Below, one piece after another: positions 1 to 13,744 of a DNA stretch of 64,000 bases. Location: NCBI GenBank assembly GCA_019096065.1, contig JAGUCH010000002.1, forward strand, positions 3,112,501 to 3,176,500, given 5' to 3'. This DNA comes from Paracyclopina nana. Lineage: Eukaryota > Arthropoda > Copepoda > Cyclopoida > Cyclopettidae. The notes below the pieces were generated by a model, which was given only the letters and a program-made list of their open reading frames with translations, was not told the origin of the DNA and did not search any database. How positions within the stretch are numbered: the stretch's first letter is position 1; each line of letters opens with the position of its first letter. The position numbers and the translations under genes were made by a program.

Positions 1-2133
<2,133 letters not shown>

Positions 2134-2236
2134 AACTGTGATATGAAATCTGTTACATTGTGGGCGTGCTCAACAAATGTACGACAATTAATTTTTTATC
2201 TAATAGATTATTACTATCCATTATTTTGCGTGTGTA

Positions 2237-2242
2237 AATAAA
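2237..2242 (+). promoter_or_regulatory. Polyadenylation signal of the Cad96Ca-like gene
   Basis: AATAAA lies 103 nt after the kinase stop codon and about 180 nt before the start of the next gene, consistent with a short 3' UTR. Confidence 0.6.
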
Positions 2243-2419
2243 GCCAATGTTTTCTTCATAAATGGTCTCGTCTCTCATCTTTTATCCAGGGTTTGACAAA
2301 TTGCCTGGTAAATAGGGCTGGAAAATTGCTTAATCAAGCCTATAAGTCTATTAAAAACCAATACATCAAAGGCATGAACTGTCAACTTGCATTCACAATG
2401 GGAACCAGCATTAGTAGCC

Positions 2420-4540
2420 ATGGACTTGCTAAGCACTCAACACAAGCTACTTTTTCTAATTGTGGGCCAACTTTTGTCTCCTATATTTTCTCAATTGAAC
2501 TTTTCGGCCAATTTTCTGCATAATTTTGCTAAGCAACATCGAAGGCTATCTATTGTTTTACATAACAAAAATAAAAATGTTTTCTTTTTAAAAGGGTAAA
2601 AAATGCTTTTTCAAGTTGCTATGATAAAAGAATATTTTTTTGATCATTTAGGCTATTTTCTGAATTACCAATAAATGTTGCCCAGAATGCATCGTTTAAA
2701 TCTGGATCAGATTTGCATTTGTTTATACCCAATAAAAGTGAAAATATCAGTAAGAGCATTGCTGACTTCAAGCTGATGTTCAAAGAGCAATCAAAAAATC
2801 AAGTTTGGCTCTTGGATGCATCCACGATCAAAAATCCGGAGGCGGATTTGCAAGATCTTCAAGTTGATTTGGACGATGATTTGTACTGGTTCAAAGGAAA
2901 TGCCTCACATGGGGAAATTTTCGAGGCGTACAAAGTCAACCAGTTTATGAAGCTTCAAGTGAACAAATATGGAACTTGGAGTCATTCTCAGCTAACGATT
3001 CCAAACGTTGAAAAGTGGTCGCGAAGAAAGAATCTTAAGGTAGCATAAAATCATTAGCTTAGAATGCGTAATTTTAAAGGGTCTCTAAAAAGGGAACTCA
3101 CTTGAGGGTATTGTCAGTGAAAAACAGCCCCTATACCACTGAAATGACTCCACTGAAAAATTCTTCGGATTCATGGAGCTTTAAGGGAATGTACCCGGAT
3201 ATTCTTGATGCGTTGCAGGTAAAATTCAAATTGACCGAAATAACATAAATCATCTTCTTTATGCAGCAAGAGCTCAACTTTACATTTTCCGTGAAGCAAC
3301 CCAAAGATCAAAAGTGGGGATCATTACAAAGTGACGGAAGTTTCAGCGGAATGATTGGACTTTTGGCATCTGGACAAGCAGATTTCGGTTAAAAAAGAAC
3401 TTGGCACTAACTTTACTATTCTATATTTTCTTTAAAAATAGCTTGCAGTGCTTTCACTGTTACTTTGGAGAGAAGTGAAGCGGTCAGCTTTACCACTGCA
3501 ATCAATATCATCCATCACAGGCTGTTTATTAAGAATCCGGAAGGAGCACTTAACCTGTCTGCTTTCTTTGCTCCGCTACAAACAACAACTTGGCTGGCAG
3601 TTATAGCATTCTGCCTTTTGATGCCTTTCATTATGTTCATTTCGTTCAGGTGAATCCCATAAAAGTAATGGCATTTCATATATTATTCATCTATAGCTGA
3701 AAAAATAGATTCAGCCCAGCTGACGACTTGGAAAAGCAGGAGTTCACGCTTACGCGAATGTTTGTGGCGACCTTAAGTTTTATAACTATGAAAGGTTGGA
3801 GCGATGAGCCCAGAGGAAATGCAGCCAAATTGACCTTTCTTGTGTAAAGCAGAAAAATAGACTTTTTATCGGAATATTGAATGCACTTTCTTTTCAGGGT
3901 GATTACAGCTAGCATGTTGCTATACTGGTTTTGGGAAGCCATGCTCGTCTCCTATTTGTCTATGAGAGTCATCATTTTGCCATTTCGATCGCTTGACGAA
4001 TTATTGGCGAAATCTAATTATTATGTGGGAATCAATGTGGGCAGCCAAATTGAGGATACGTTCAAGCTGTCTCGCAATCCGGTTTTTCAGCGGATCTGGA
4101 CCGAGCGAATTGTGCCCAAATACGAGGTGAATTCGCAATACAGCCATCCCATGATCATGCTGACTGAAAACCCAACTATGGCTTATTATGGCAACTTTTA
4201 CTCCTCGAGGACTCACGAGTTGTACAAGTCCTGCGAAATTGTCACCATTCCTGCTAAATACCAATACGAAGCTCTGGCTATGGCCATGCAGAAAAATTCC
4301 CCCTTTTCGGATCTGATCAACTATCAGCTTTCGATTTTTCTGGAAAATGGGGTGCTTAATCAAATAAGGAAAAAGTACGAGCCTCAGCCCCAAGTCTGCC
4401 CTGATTACAGTGGACAGCCTTTGGGCTTTGGCAGCGTTTTAGCCGCATTTATCCCTCTCATTGTCAGTACATTTATATCCCTATGTCTCTTTGTCATTGA
4501 ATGCATTTCAGGCAAATTTATGCGAGCTTACTTTCAATAA
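2420..4540 (+). CDS. Ionotropic receptor (IR), divergent chemosensory type
   Basis: Seven exons: 2420-2595, 2652-3039, 3093-3218, 3267-3387, 3442-3649, 3709-3843, 3898-4540, giving 598 aa with all phases consistent. The start was chosen because it opens a signal-peptide-like stretch (KLLFLIVGQLL). Next come an N-terminal region, ligand-binding lobe S1 (GMYPDILDAL and TLERSEAVSF), a first membrane helix (TTWLAVIAFCLLMPFIMF), a short pore segment (ITMKGW), a second helix (LLYWFWEAMLVSYLS), lobe S2, and a last helix near the C-terminus (FIPLIVSTFISLCLFV). This is the iGluR/IR architecture without the conserved SYTANLAAF motif of true glutamate receptors. IRs are ligand-gated cation channels of chemosensory neurons in protostomes; ligand and subfamily are unknown. 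AATAAA overlaps the stop. Confidence 0.88.
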
Positions 4541-4541
4541 A
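4536..4541 (+). promoter_or_regulatory. Polyadenylation signal overlapping the IR stop codon
   Basis: The sequence AATAAA contains the TAA stop (4538-4540), so the 3' UTR must be very short. The convergent gene stops only 70 bp away. Confidence 0.55.
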
Positions 4542-4609
4542 TGTACTATCTGCTAGAGCAGAATTTTAGAGAACAGAAGATATATAGTTTAATATGGCTT
4601 ATTTATACA

Positions 4610-7200
4610 CTAGAATTGGATTTTGACAATCGGCAGCAGCAGCAGCAAGAGTGCGATTATTGTGCAATAATTGGCTGATTGAGGCAAAGCCGAGTTCATC
4701 ATTTCCATCTCGGCCACAGGATTATTATTAGCATCATCATCATTTTCGCTCGTTTTTCCGCCATCATTGGATATGGGCGAAGGAAACTCGATTTCTCGCC
4801 CTGGCTTCTGACTTTTTAAAGCTTGCCCCGAGGAAGAACACTTCAATTGGCCTTTATGCACTTGCAGGGCCGAGCTGGCGAAATTGTGGAACGACTGCCC
4901 ATTCGTTTCGCATTTCCGAAGGCCACAGTTCAGGCATTGGCCAGCGGTGTCGTAGAGCTTTTGCAGGAAATCCAGGCTGCCCCTGCCATTGGCAATGATA
5001 TCCCTGTCAAAGTTGTGAGTCATTGCGCCCAACAGCCAAGACATTCGATCACATTCGCAGACAAAGTGGTTGTTCTCCACCACCAAATACGCACTGGGCG
5101 AGGAGCTCATTTTGTCGAAAGAGGGCATTGCTAGCGCATTGAAAGGCAACGTGGGCTCGTTGGCAAACATATTCTCACGAAAGATGAACCCTGCTTGAAC
5201 TTGGCTCGTAGCATCCTGAAATTAGGTTGTGAGCATATTTTACTGTTTCCAGATGTAAATCCTTGACAAAAAATAATAGTAAGATCTAATACGCAAAATA
5301 CTATGCTAGAGAATTTATATTCAATATAAATGAAGTAAATATTTTTTTTCTACAGTTTATGCAATATGACAAATTAGGTAAATGTATGTACGTGCAAAAT
5401 ATTGAAATTACATCCAATTAATTTTTAATTTTCATTCACCTACATAATTACGGCCGAAATTATGGCATAATTTAATACTGAACATAGATCACTGCAGGGT
5501 ATTTTGGGTGAATTAACCTTGATTGTTCAATTTCAAAGAAAAAATGTCAAAAAGGCGTGTCATCCCCCAACAAATTGGCAAATATCATCGTCATTTTGCC
5601 AAAGTTAGGCTATAATTTGGTAGGTGATCCGAGCCTTAGCCTAGCTTGTTTGGATCACAATTTTTTATAAGTAGCATTATTAGAAGATAATCTTACCAGT
5701 TCAACGAGAGGCCTGAGATCAACGAAGGGTTTCCCAGTGAGCTTTTCAAATGTGTTGCCTTGAATGTCAGCCAGGCCGAAGGTGACCCCCATGGATGCGT
5801 CTTGAAGGTTGTCAAATGTGTTGTAGGCCAGCATGAATTTGTCACACTTCATGTGGAAAGCCTGGCTTGCCAGGCTGAAAAATCGAGACTCTCCCAGCAC
5901 ATTGAACTCCCTGCAATCATCCAGCTTGAATCCCCACATGGAGACTCGATCGAATCGGCTGCGAAATATGCTGAATTCGCGAATGGAGTCGAAGGCGAAC
6001 GCCAACGACGGAGCCCGTTCCACCGTGACGGACTTGAGCAGAAAAGTGCCCTGGATTCGCACGCCCTCAAAGGTGTGCCTTTTCACCTGCAAATCTGGAA
6101 TCTGCAATGAAAAATTACGTACATCATTCAGTATAGAAAATGAAAGCTAGATTCAAAAGCGTACATTTTCCAGCTCAAAGTTGCTCAGTGTGGCGAATTG
6201 GCCGTTGCCAACGCGAGCTTCATACAGCCTGGAGTGGAGTATGACGGTCTGCACATCCCTAATTGTGACGTTCTGCAGGGATGCGATGGAGTTGAGTGTT
6301 TTGGGCAGAATCTCCACCTGCTGGCACCCAGTGAAGTTTAACTGGACGCTACTGAGGGGCACAACTTGGTGCCCACTGCCGTCTGCAGGGCCCAAATTGA
6401 TAACCTGAAAAATGAAACATTTGTAACAAGTCAGCATTCTTTTCTTGGCTGCCTCCTTTTTTGGCCTACACTATAAAGAGAGACTCTGAATAAATCGAAC
6501 ATTTGCATGTCCTCTTGGCAGCAGAAATGTAGTTCTATAGATGCACATTTGTGCTATATAGTATAAAAGGCCAGGGAAAAATATTGTTTTTCTCGTTATG
6601 CATGAGAAATTAGTGTGTGTGTGCTATGTGTAGAAGTCAGCAACAAAGTGATTTTTTCCCTTCTCAAGTGTCATTCGATGAAAATTGATGGTCAAACAGA
6701 TGACAGAGCGGCTAAAAATGAACAAACTGCAGTAATAGCTTCTCACTTTACAGAAGGCAATTTAGCAGAAAGTAAAGAGTACCGCACATCGTAGTGGCAA
6801 CCCAAATTGTGGCCCATTTAGAAATTCCATTTCAGTCCACAAACAGACTCATCAAAGACTTTTCCTCACTTAATTTATTCGTAGCTTGACCTGCTAGCTT
6901 AAATATGCGCTAGAAATTTCGGGGGAAATTGCCTGAGGCCTTCATTTTAAGATTCCCAAACACTTTTGATTATTTTGAAGCGCTGATCTCAAACTCTCGC
7001 ATTATGATTACAGGGCTTTAAAATTAATGAATTCTCACCTGTCCTGGCTGACACTGACAAGTCACATCGACGAGATCTTCTCTGAAAGGGCTGGGGTTGC
7101 ATGAGCAGCCAGCAACATTGCACAAATCTTCCACCTCACTTTTGGCAACATTTGCCAAAGCTGCCAAAATCAGCACTTTCTTGCATAAGGCAGCAGCCAT
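4610..7200 (-). CDS. Secreted, probably GPI-anchored repeat protein (LRR or beta-helix like)
   Basis: Four exons, in transcript order 7200-7039, 6404-6165, 6101-5697, 5215-4610; 470 aa. The start opens a clear signal peptide (KVLILAALANVA). A Cys-rich N-terminal cap follows (CNVAGCSC ... CQCQPG), then about 230 residues of loosely repeated hydrophobic segments (for example LSNFELENVNI and FNVLGESRFFSLAS) of the sort seen in degenerate leucine-rich or right-handed beta-helix repeats. Then comes a Cys cluster (FVCECDRMSWLL, CLNCGLRKC) resembling an LRR C-terminal cap, an acidic spacer, and a terminal hydrophobic tail (IIALLLLLLPIV) with no cytoplasmic part, which suggests a GPI signal. I do not recognise a named family. 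It could be a surface adhesion or matrix protein; that is inference. Confidence 0.75.
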
Positions 7201-7532
7201 TTTTCGAGTCTATTAAAAAGCTGCTTGTCCAGACTAGATCAGCTCGAGAAAAAATTCAACAAACAATGCACATCTTCTTCGCATTTTCTCTCTCTTTCAG
7301 CTGCTCTGCAAAAGAAGAATTGTTACAGGTGTTAAATGACCAAGTTTGACAGTTCATTGCTGATGCACGCGCGTGACTGAAGCTCGAAACCTTAACTATT
7401 AGGCTCGTGAATACGACACCTACTTGAGTATATACTTGAATTTGAGGAAACTTTAAGGCGAAACGCGGTAATTTTTCTGACTTTGCTGCGCCAAGCTGTT
7501 TTCTCGACTAGGCTTGCACTGCTTGAGTGCCT
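7201..7532. other. Upstream region of the repeat-protein gene, no gene seen
   Basis: About 330 bp between the start codon at 7200 and the left target duplication of the foldback element. It probably holds the promoter; no clear TATA box or other site stands out. Confidence 0.5.
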
Positions 7533-7984
7533 ATTATAAGCGGGTGCCATCTTTAAGCTAGACACATTTTGTACAGTCGGAATAAGTTAGACACCTTTTG
7601 GCATAGTCATTTTTGGTTAGACACATTTTTCATGACTGTCATGTTTTAGCATAGACACCTTTTGGCATAGTTGGATTTTGTTAGAAAGTCAAGATGTTTT
7701 AATTTAGACACACTAGCATAGTACTTTTAGGTTAGACAAATCTGAATAACTGGTATGCTTTAAGTTAGACACCTTTTGGCATAGCACTTTTAAAGTAGAC
7801 ACCATTTTTGTGACAGGAACATTTTAGGTTAGACAACTTTTGGTACAGTACTTTTAGTTTAGACACATCAAGACCTTTTAGGTTAGACACCTTTTGGTAC
7901 AGTACTTTTAGCTTAGACACACCAAGACGTTTTAGGTTAGACACACCAAGATGTTTTAGGTTAGACACCTTTTGATACAGTACT

Positions 7985-8522
7985 CACATTGACTTGGCAA
8001 AGGACCTAACCCAAACTACTTGCAACACCCAAAAATTATATATTTTCTGAAAGCTTATGTCCCAAGGGTTCATTTGGTGATAAAATAAAAATCCTGGCCT
8101 TTAGCTTCAATGACCCCCACTAAAATTCAAAAATAAAACTTAAGTTACTTCATAGTAAAATGGCTAGGATGAACAGAAACGGAGATATAGCTATGCTAAA
8201 AGTTGATTACTGCCACCTTGATTAATTTTGCTTAATAAGTTTGGCAACAAATATCTCATTTTGGGTGCATTTTACAGACTTGCTTATGAAATAAGAAAAG
8301 TTAGATCTCCTTTTTTATGAGGGGGTCACTGCTATTAATAATCTCATAAAATAATAAACTGTAGGTGCTAGACGTTTTTGAAAATTTTATGTTATGGGAA
8401 GCCATAGGCCAGGATTTTTAAATTGCTACCAAATGACCCCTAAGAACATATGCTTTCAGAAAATGTATATTTTTTGGGTGTTGTTAAGAGTTAGGGTTAG
8501 GACCTTCTTCAAGTCAATGTGC
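7985..8522. mobile_element. Palindromic MITE nested in the foldback left arm
   Basis: Starts CACATTGACTTG and ends with its complement (CAAGTCAATGTGC). About 125 bp at each end are inverted copies (7985-8110 against 8395-8522, sharing for example the block CCAGGATTTTTA and complement). It splits a satellite unit whose uninterrupted form reads GTACTTTTAGC, giving a 3-bp duplication ACT (7982-7984 and 8523-8525). A 3-bp duplication suggests a PIF/Harbinger (Tourist-like) element; no transposase is present. Confidence 0.7.
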
Positions 8523-8901
8523 ACTTTTAGCTTAGACACACCAAGACGTTTTAGGTTAGACACCTTTTGGCATAGCACTATTAGATAAGACATGTCAAGA
8601 CACACCCCACTTGAAAAGTCCCTGATAATTCTTTTATGAAAATCATAATGATGCATTAATTAATCATAATTCGAAGTAATGTAAAAGAGCAATACTAGTT
8701 TTATGCAAAATGCCAACAATTTGTCTACTTTCTTGAATAAGCTCTTGTCACTCTGACGAATTACTGACGAACCAAATTTTGAAAATTTGAAAACAATGAA
8801 ACCCTAAAACTGCAAAGCCTGAAGCTAAAACCCAGCTTGAACCAAATTATGAAAAACTTGAAAAAGCTTGAAACCCAAAAAATGCAAAGCTTGATAACCC
8901 A

Positions 8902-9370
8902 GTGTCTAACCTAAAACGTCTTGGTGTGTCTAAGCTAAAAGTACTATACCAAAAGGTGTCTAACCTAAAACATCTTGGTGTGTCTAGGCTAAAAGTACTG
9001 TACCAAAAGGTGTCTAACCTAAAACGTCTTGGTGTGTCTAAGCTAAAAGTACTGTACCAAAAGGTGTCTAACCTAAAACGTCTTGGTGTGTCTAAGCTAA
9101 AAGTACTGTACCAAAAGGTGTCTAACCTAAAACATACTAGTCACTAATTTGTGTCTACTCAAAAAGTACTGTGCCAAAAGGTGTCTATCATAAAGTATAC
9201 TAGTCCTTGAAATATGTCTACGCTAAAAGTGCTATGCCAAAAGGGGTCTAAATAAAAATATCTTGACTTTCTAACAAAATCCAACTATGCCAAAAGGTGT
9301 CTACACTAAAGCATAGACGTTGTCTAACCTAAAGTAACTTGGCGTGTCTAACTTAAAACGACTTGACTTT
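8902..9370 (+). repeat. 54-bp tandem repeat array (right arm of the foldback)
   Basis: At least four near-identical 54-bp units run from about 8902 to 9130, each with GTGTCTAACCTAAAACGTCT followed by GTGTCTAAGCTAAAAGTACT and ACCAAAAG; degenerate units continue to about 9370. The unit is itself two similar half-units. The complementary array forms the left arm (about 7560-7980 and 8523-8590). Confidence 0.9.
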
Positions 9371-9399
9371 CTAACATAAAAAGTTCACCCATTATAAGC

Positions 9400-11948
9400 G
9401 TATGGAATGAACTATTGCCAATTTCATGAATCAGCCGTGCATGTGAAACAGCTTTTTTCACATTGCCTATCTTGTTAAAAACAGGAAATAGTTGGCGTAC
9501 ACTACATCACATAATTCCTCATGACTTCACTTTTCAATAATGATCAGTACAATGAATTTCAACAATACATAAGACTTATTTTTGGTTTTTGAGTTTTTCC
9601 TAATAAAATAGGAAACTTAGAAGCCTAAAAGATAAAATCAGAGAAATTGATTGTCATGTTTTGCAAAAGTTCAATCCTTTTCGAAGATCAAGGCCAATAA
9701 TTCATGACAGCGAGGTAGGACAGGAGAAAGCTTAAAAAAGGAAAGATAGCGCATTTTTGCTGCTTGCGTGAAAATTGCAATAGCTTTCGCGCTTGCTCTT
9801 TCGTCGTGCTTAGGCTTTCACAACCGTTTTACGCGGTCCACGCTTACAACTACAGCTCCTATAGTATAATAGCAGCAGTGACATTACAACTTCGAACTTT
9901 CAGTCAATTTTGTTTATTATTTTCACGAGGCCTCGAATAATTCCCAGCAGAGCTAATTAAAGCTTACTTTGCCTAATGGAGCACGAGAAGTGGGCGTGGC
10001 CTCCCTCGTATATAATCATTAAATTCAGTTACGACTGCAATTTTTGGCGCAAAAATTGCCGTCTTAAAAAAAAAACGCTGTATACTTTTACGCCTCTTAA
10101 ATCAGGCAAATCCGCTATTTTTGCATATCTTTCATATTTTTGGACAAGTCAAGGGCGCTAACCACCCCTTTTGGCAAAGAACCACCACCCCATAATAAAT
10201 AAATAGAGCCTTGCTGCACACTATACTACCATAAGTAACTTTGACAAATGCTCTTGTGGTAAGAAGGCAAATAGACACACCCAGTTTTTTGCTTGTTCAT
10301 CCTCATGCCATTATCACATGGACATTTTTAAGCCAACTTCTACGATCCTTCGATCGTGAGCTGGTATAGAATTATCCACTTTGGGCTTGAATTATGCATG
10401 CCATGGCACAATGCCATTTCCCCACAAAAGTGCCACTTTTTTCATGACTTTTCCCTATGAAGAATAATTGATTTTTTATGCCACTACAATAAAATAGCTA
10501 TAATTTCAATGGTCTAATTGCAAATGCATATTTTCCAAATTATACAGAAAAGTGTTAGGTTTTTGCATAAAACAATAATATAATTCCAATCGCTACTATG
10601 ACTTATAGCAAAGGAAACCAACTTTGCGCTAAAGTCACGAAATGTTTCCAACTGCGTTTCACTGAAAAATTGGTCTCCCATCGTCGTTATTATTCAGAAT
10701 TTCACTGGGAATCGTGGGTGTCTTATTTTCCCATTGTTCTACATTTTTCGACATTTGGCACATGTGCGGAAAATAAAATCTTACCCAGAATTGAGTCATT
10801 GTAGAGGGAATTCTTTGCTGTGGTCGTTTTTCACATCCTTGATTAAATTGGGCTGCACGCTGGGAGGAAACCAGTGCGAAAAATCCCAAGTTGGGATTTT
10901 AATGTGGGAAATGTTATGGCGTGGCTCAGTGGAGGCGAAGCATTGAACTGAGCTGAGCCAGCCCTTGAAAAATACCTTGGACGGCGCTCAATTCCTCGCG
11001 ATCTCAGATTTGTTTTCCACTTATAGCAAAGCTACGAATGATTGAAGTAGCACCGTCGCTGAGTCATCGCCGAAATTCAATATTACACAAATCTCCCCTT
11101 TGTCATGCGAAATAATATGGTTCAATTATGACACAGACAGACATAACGCCCACTTTTTTTATAAAGAACAAATAAATTGAATTTCATGCTGAATTTACAA
11201 TGCAAATATGGCCAAAATGGATGTAGTTTTTGAATGCCAAGTTGGGCAATGTTTCTCATCTCTTGACCGCTAATAGCTTCTTACCAAGAAGAGATGAGCT
11301 TCACTTGCTTTATCATCAGTGGCCCAACCCTAATTTGTCCCATTTGCAAGCTATAGGCAAGGTCGTCATGCATTTGCAACCACAGTGGGAGGAGGAAACA
11401 AGGCCTAAAATTGGCAAAAATTCCAGAAATTCCTCTCAGAGCTTTGGAGATTTCAAAGCAACGTTCATGACGATCTGAGTGAATGAGTAATTGCATTATA
11501 AAAAATGAGCTGCATTCACGAATCTTGAGTCACGTGGAATTAGCAAGAGTTTAGTATCAATCACAAAGCTTGAACATGACATCGATCTTTTAGAGGAATT
11601 TTGATGCTGCTTTTAACAGCTCTGTGGGAGTGCAAGAATGTAGCAGGCAATTTATAGTATTCTAATAGCGCGGTTCTAATTTTGCTGTGTGCTGCAAGTA
11701 TTTTAATGATATTTCAGAATTATTTCCTTCCTTGGAAATTCAGTGTTGCATAGCTAAACTAATTCTCAGCCTGAAGATCAATGTCCTGACACTTCACCTG
11801 AAAGTCATCAATATCTGACCACTCAACACATTAATGCTCAAAAATCACCTTGAGCAACGCGACTACAAAATGGAAAAGGTTTTGTGTACTAAGCCTCGCA
11901 GTTGCTTGGATACTAAACTAGTACTCTGTAAAATGTGCCATTTTCACA
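9400..11948. other. Intergenic region, no gene recognised
   Basis: AT-rich unique-looking DNA with many stops in all frames. Only short unconvincing reading frames occur. I see no splice-compatible exons, tandem repeats or terminal inverted repeats. Confidence 0.55.
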
Positions 11949-12206
11949 ATGATTGTTGAAGTGGCCACAATCACTGTTTATTTCACCCTTTTGGCCTTCG
12001 TTTTGGCCACTTTCATCTACTGCTGTCTGGGTGGAGATGCGATTCCCAAAGCTAAGCAGATGCAAGCCGCCAAACGGTGTAGAAAAATAGCCAAACTGAG
12101 ATCACAACAACAACAACAACAAAATCAGCTGCCTGCTTCAACCGTATCAATGGAATTGGCGCCACTTTTGCTCAAAAATGCTGAGAATGCCTCCAAAGTT
12201 GGGTAA
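11949..12206 (+). CDS. Small membrane protein or 5' exon, unknown
   Basis: An 85-codon frame: membrane helix near the N-terminus (VYFTLLAFVLATFIYCCLG), then a basic segment (AKRCRKIAKLR), a Gln run and a short hydrophobic patch. Basic residues directly after the helix predict an N-out, C-in topology. Near the end a potential donor (GG|GTAAAT, exon end 12202) leaves phase 2, which matches the acceptor at 18513 of the Knickkopf-like gene. The frame could therefore be that gene's first exon across a 6.3-kb intron holding the lipase and SPARC genes. Against this, the predicted topology would put the DM13 domains inside the cell. It may equally be a separate small gene or a chance frame. Confidence 0.35.
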   Translation: MIVEVATITVYFTLLAFVLATFIYCCLGGDAIPKAKQMQAAKRCRKIAKLRSQQQQQQNQLPASTVSMELAPLLLKNAENASKVG

Positions 12207-12232
12207 ATTGCTAATTTTTCTTTTATTGATCC

Positions 12233-13433
12233 TTAGTATGCATAGGGTGTGTTTTCATTGACTCTTAGGTAGTATTTGCCTTCAAAAAGGCTTTCCTGAA
12301 GGTTTTCACCCATGACAACAATGGGCTGGTCTTCACAATGGCCTTGATCAAAGGCCACCCAGTTGCTACACCTTTGAGCATAAAAGGGTCGTTTTGAGTT
12401 GATAGATTCTATAAAGTAGTCAATAGCCCTATCATGGCTGCATCCTCCAAGGTCAGAAAGGCCAAGGTCATATGCTTCTACACAGCCAGGCTGATGTTCT
12501 CCTCCATTTGGATAAAAATCTATGTGGCCAAGCTGATCAGGCCATGAGTAGCAGCCCTGCAAAGCAAAAATTAGTAATCCATTTTATTTGTAGCTAAAAA
12601 TAAAATTTACCAACCTCCCACAGCTCTCCACTGTTGGTATGAATGACATCCACAAGCTGAGCATCATGTTTGGTCAGATGAAAGCCAAATTCTTCATTCA
12701 AGTCAAACCAATGCTTGGCAGGATCCAGGCCACTGATTCTCTTGATTTTCCGACCTGTGATTGCAGTGAACCTCCTGCCAAAATGGCCAGCAGCATGAGC
12801 TCCCAAGCTGTGGCCAACCACGTGGACCAGCTCAGCGCTGAGCAACTGAGCAAAAACATTACCCACGTGGTCACCCACCAAGATGGAATTGGCAGCTGAT
12901 GTGGTGTAACTATCCCACGTGGCCAACCGACTCCAATCAATTACTATGACATTATAATCTCCAGCTTCAAGGTAATCTGGCAATTTTTTGTGATTTGTCA
13001 AGTCTTCTATTTTTGCTTATTCTGAGCTGATTTTTTCAGCCTTACCGTGAATGAATCTTTCCGCGTATTCCACCGACGTTTTCCAGCCATGAATTAGAAT
13101 TTTGCTCTCCTTGGCCAAATCTAGGTGAGGATTGATATTCACCAGCCCTTCCACCAAGTCAAAAGGTTGGATATCTTGGAACAAAGGCTCTGGGTGAAGC
13201 AGACCATCCTGGTTCCTTCTGAAGATCAAGATTTGCAAATCATTGATGTCCTCACTGATGATGAAGAGGGACACTTTGGGCTTCCCTGCTATGACTCCAT
13301 AAATGATGACTCCGGCGGAAATGGCCAAAATCGAGTGAATCCAGAATTTCCAAGCAAATGGCCGAAGGTGAGCCAACACTTTGGCATACCAGAAAATGAT
13401 GGCATTTTTCAAGTTGCTCTTGTTCAATGCCAT
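12233..13433 (-). CDS. Pancreatic-lipase-family lipase with N-terminal membrane anchor
   Basis: Three exons in transcript order: 13433-13046, 13006-12615, 12556-12233; 367 aa. The first intron is only 39 nt. The complete family triad is visible: nucleophile Ser in VGHSLGAHAAG, Asp in GLDPAKHWF, His in CSHDRAIDYF; also HIDFYPNGG, a family hallmark. The second intron uses GAG|GTTGGT as donor because the nearer GTAAAT would break the frame. Instead of a cleavable signal peptide the N-terminus has about 29 residues with several Lys/Arg, then a hydrophobic helix (residues about 30-49, FWIHSILAISAGVIIYGVIA), which suggests a type II membrane enzyme facing the lumen or exterior. Family members hydrolyse acylglycerols or phospholipids; the substrate here is unknown. 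AATAAA on this strand lies at 12222-12227, just after the stop. Confidence 0.87.
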
Positions 13434-13744
13434 TGAGGGGGCCCAACTATGATTTTCATCTCCCAAAATTTGACCGGACCTCTCTCGCTCGATTTATTCG
13501 CGGAGATAAAGGACATATATTTTATTTATCTATGTGACCCATATGCTATGCTTAGCAACATTGATTTGCGTCGTGATTAAGGAATGCTTACATGTGCAGC
13601 CGCGAAAAAAGCTTTATTATCTTTACTTACAGGCGAAAGCGGACTTTGATACTCAAATGGCAACAATTTATAATATAGTTGCATTTGATTTTCACGGAAA
13701 GTTGAAGTACCATTCACTCAACCTCTTTTAGCTGAATTCCGTAA

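Larger units (their letters stand above)
7533..9399. mobile_element. Foldback-type DNA transposon with 9-bp target duplication
   Basis: The 9-bp direct repeat ATTATAAGC occurs at 7533-7541 and 9391-9399 and brackets an element (7542-9390) that begins GGGTGCC and ends with the complement of GGGTGAA. The left arm (7542-7984 plus 8523-8605) and right arm (8897-9390) are inverted copies of each other, each about 500 bp, built from tandem repeats carrying GTGTCTAACCTAAAACGTCT. The left arm is interrupted by a second palindromic element (7985-8522). The loop (about 8606-8896) is related to part of the hAT-type element at 17949-18438. No transposase reading frame is present, so it is non-autonomous. 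Long repetitive inverted arms and 9-bp duplications resemble Drosophila FB elements and Mutator-like foldbacks; superfamily not assigned. Confidence 0.85.

Noticed and set aside
8902-9147. Repetitive 81-codon frame with an 18-residue repeat (VSNLKRLGVSKLKVLYQK)
   Set aside because: The unit is 54 bp, a multiple of three, so any open unit gives a repeating peptide. It lies in a transposon arm and the inverted arm gives the same peptide on the other strand.
10896-10912. 17-bp match to the kinase exon (ATTTTAATGTGGGAAAT, also at 1610-1626), with surrounding frame GILMWEML
   Set aside because: Tempting as a tyrosine-kinase pseudo-exon, but only this short block matches and no other kinase motif is nearby; chance is likely.
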